Assembly (NCBI GenBank): GCA_947246775.1
Contig: CAMXTM010000019.1
Coordinates: 1-14,102 of the forward strand
Direction of reading: 5' to 3'
Length of the DNA: 14,102 nt
Source of the DNA: an uncultured Clostridium sp.
GTDB taxonomy: Bacteria > Bacillota > Clostridia > Lachnospirales > Anaerotignaceae
The number at the start of each line of letters is the position of its first letter. The stretch's first letter is position 1. The translations under genes were made by a program, and so were the position numbers. Shown here piece after piece: positions 14,102 to 14,102 of the stretch. The notes beneath the pieces are model-generated. The model was given only the letters and a program-made list of their open reading frames with translations, did not search any database and was not told where the DNA came from.

Positions 14102-14102
14102 G

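Overview
The window looks like chromosome of a low-GC Gram-positive anaerobe, most likely class Clostridia. This rests on the AT-rich composition, strong GGAGG-type ribosome binding sites, ferredoxin-type aldo/keto reductases and the obg-yhbY-nadD/yqeK-rsfS order typical of Firmicutes. The species cannot be named from the sequence. Almost every gene is on the minus strand; the only clear plus-strand gene is a small S1-domain protein.

Left edge (1-730): an initiator tRNA-fMet (minus) with a near-consensus promoter and a terminator, then a small secreted Cys/His-rich protein with its own promoter and terminator. The first ~60 bases may be the end of a gene, possibly an integrase, abutting the tRNA 3' end.

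Redox/detoxification cluster (789-4590, minus): transcription starts at a promoter with a 19-bp spacer holding a perfect inverted repeat, the architecture used by MerR-family activators. The genes are, in order, a two-cluster ferredoxin-type aldo/keto reductase, an FMN-dependent iron-sulfur flavoprotein/NAD(P)H oxidoreductase, a Vat/CatB-like hexapeptide acetyltransferase and a second, catalytically atypical aldo/keto reductase behind an intercistronic hairpin. No regulator gene is in the window.

Stress pair (4654-6214, minus): a TerD-family protein with a long Gln/Asn/Ser-rich N-terminal extension, followed by an AIM24-like (TIGR00266-type) protein.

Very AT-rich accessory island (6342-8072, minus): three tightly coupled genes of unknown function with their own candidate promoter and terminator. 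This is the best candidate for an undescribed system.

Right part: rlmD-like 23S rRNA methyltransferase (minus); a 376-bp divergent intergenic region with a consensus plus-strand promoter, an inverted repeat in its spacer and a train of stem-loops; the S1-domain gene (plus) with a strong terminator; a second palindrome-rich intergenic block; and the housekeeping operon obg-yhbY-nadD::yqeK-rsfS (minus), in which NadD and YqeK are fused into one reading frame that keeps an apparent internal ribosome binding site and start for YqeK.
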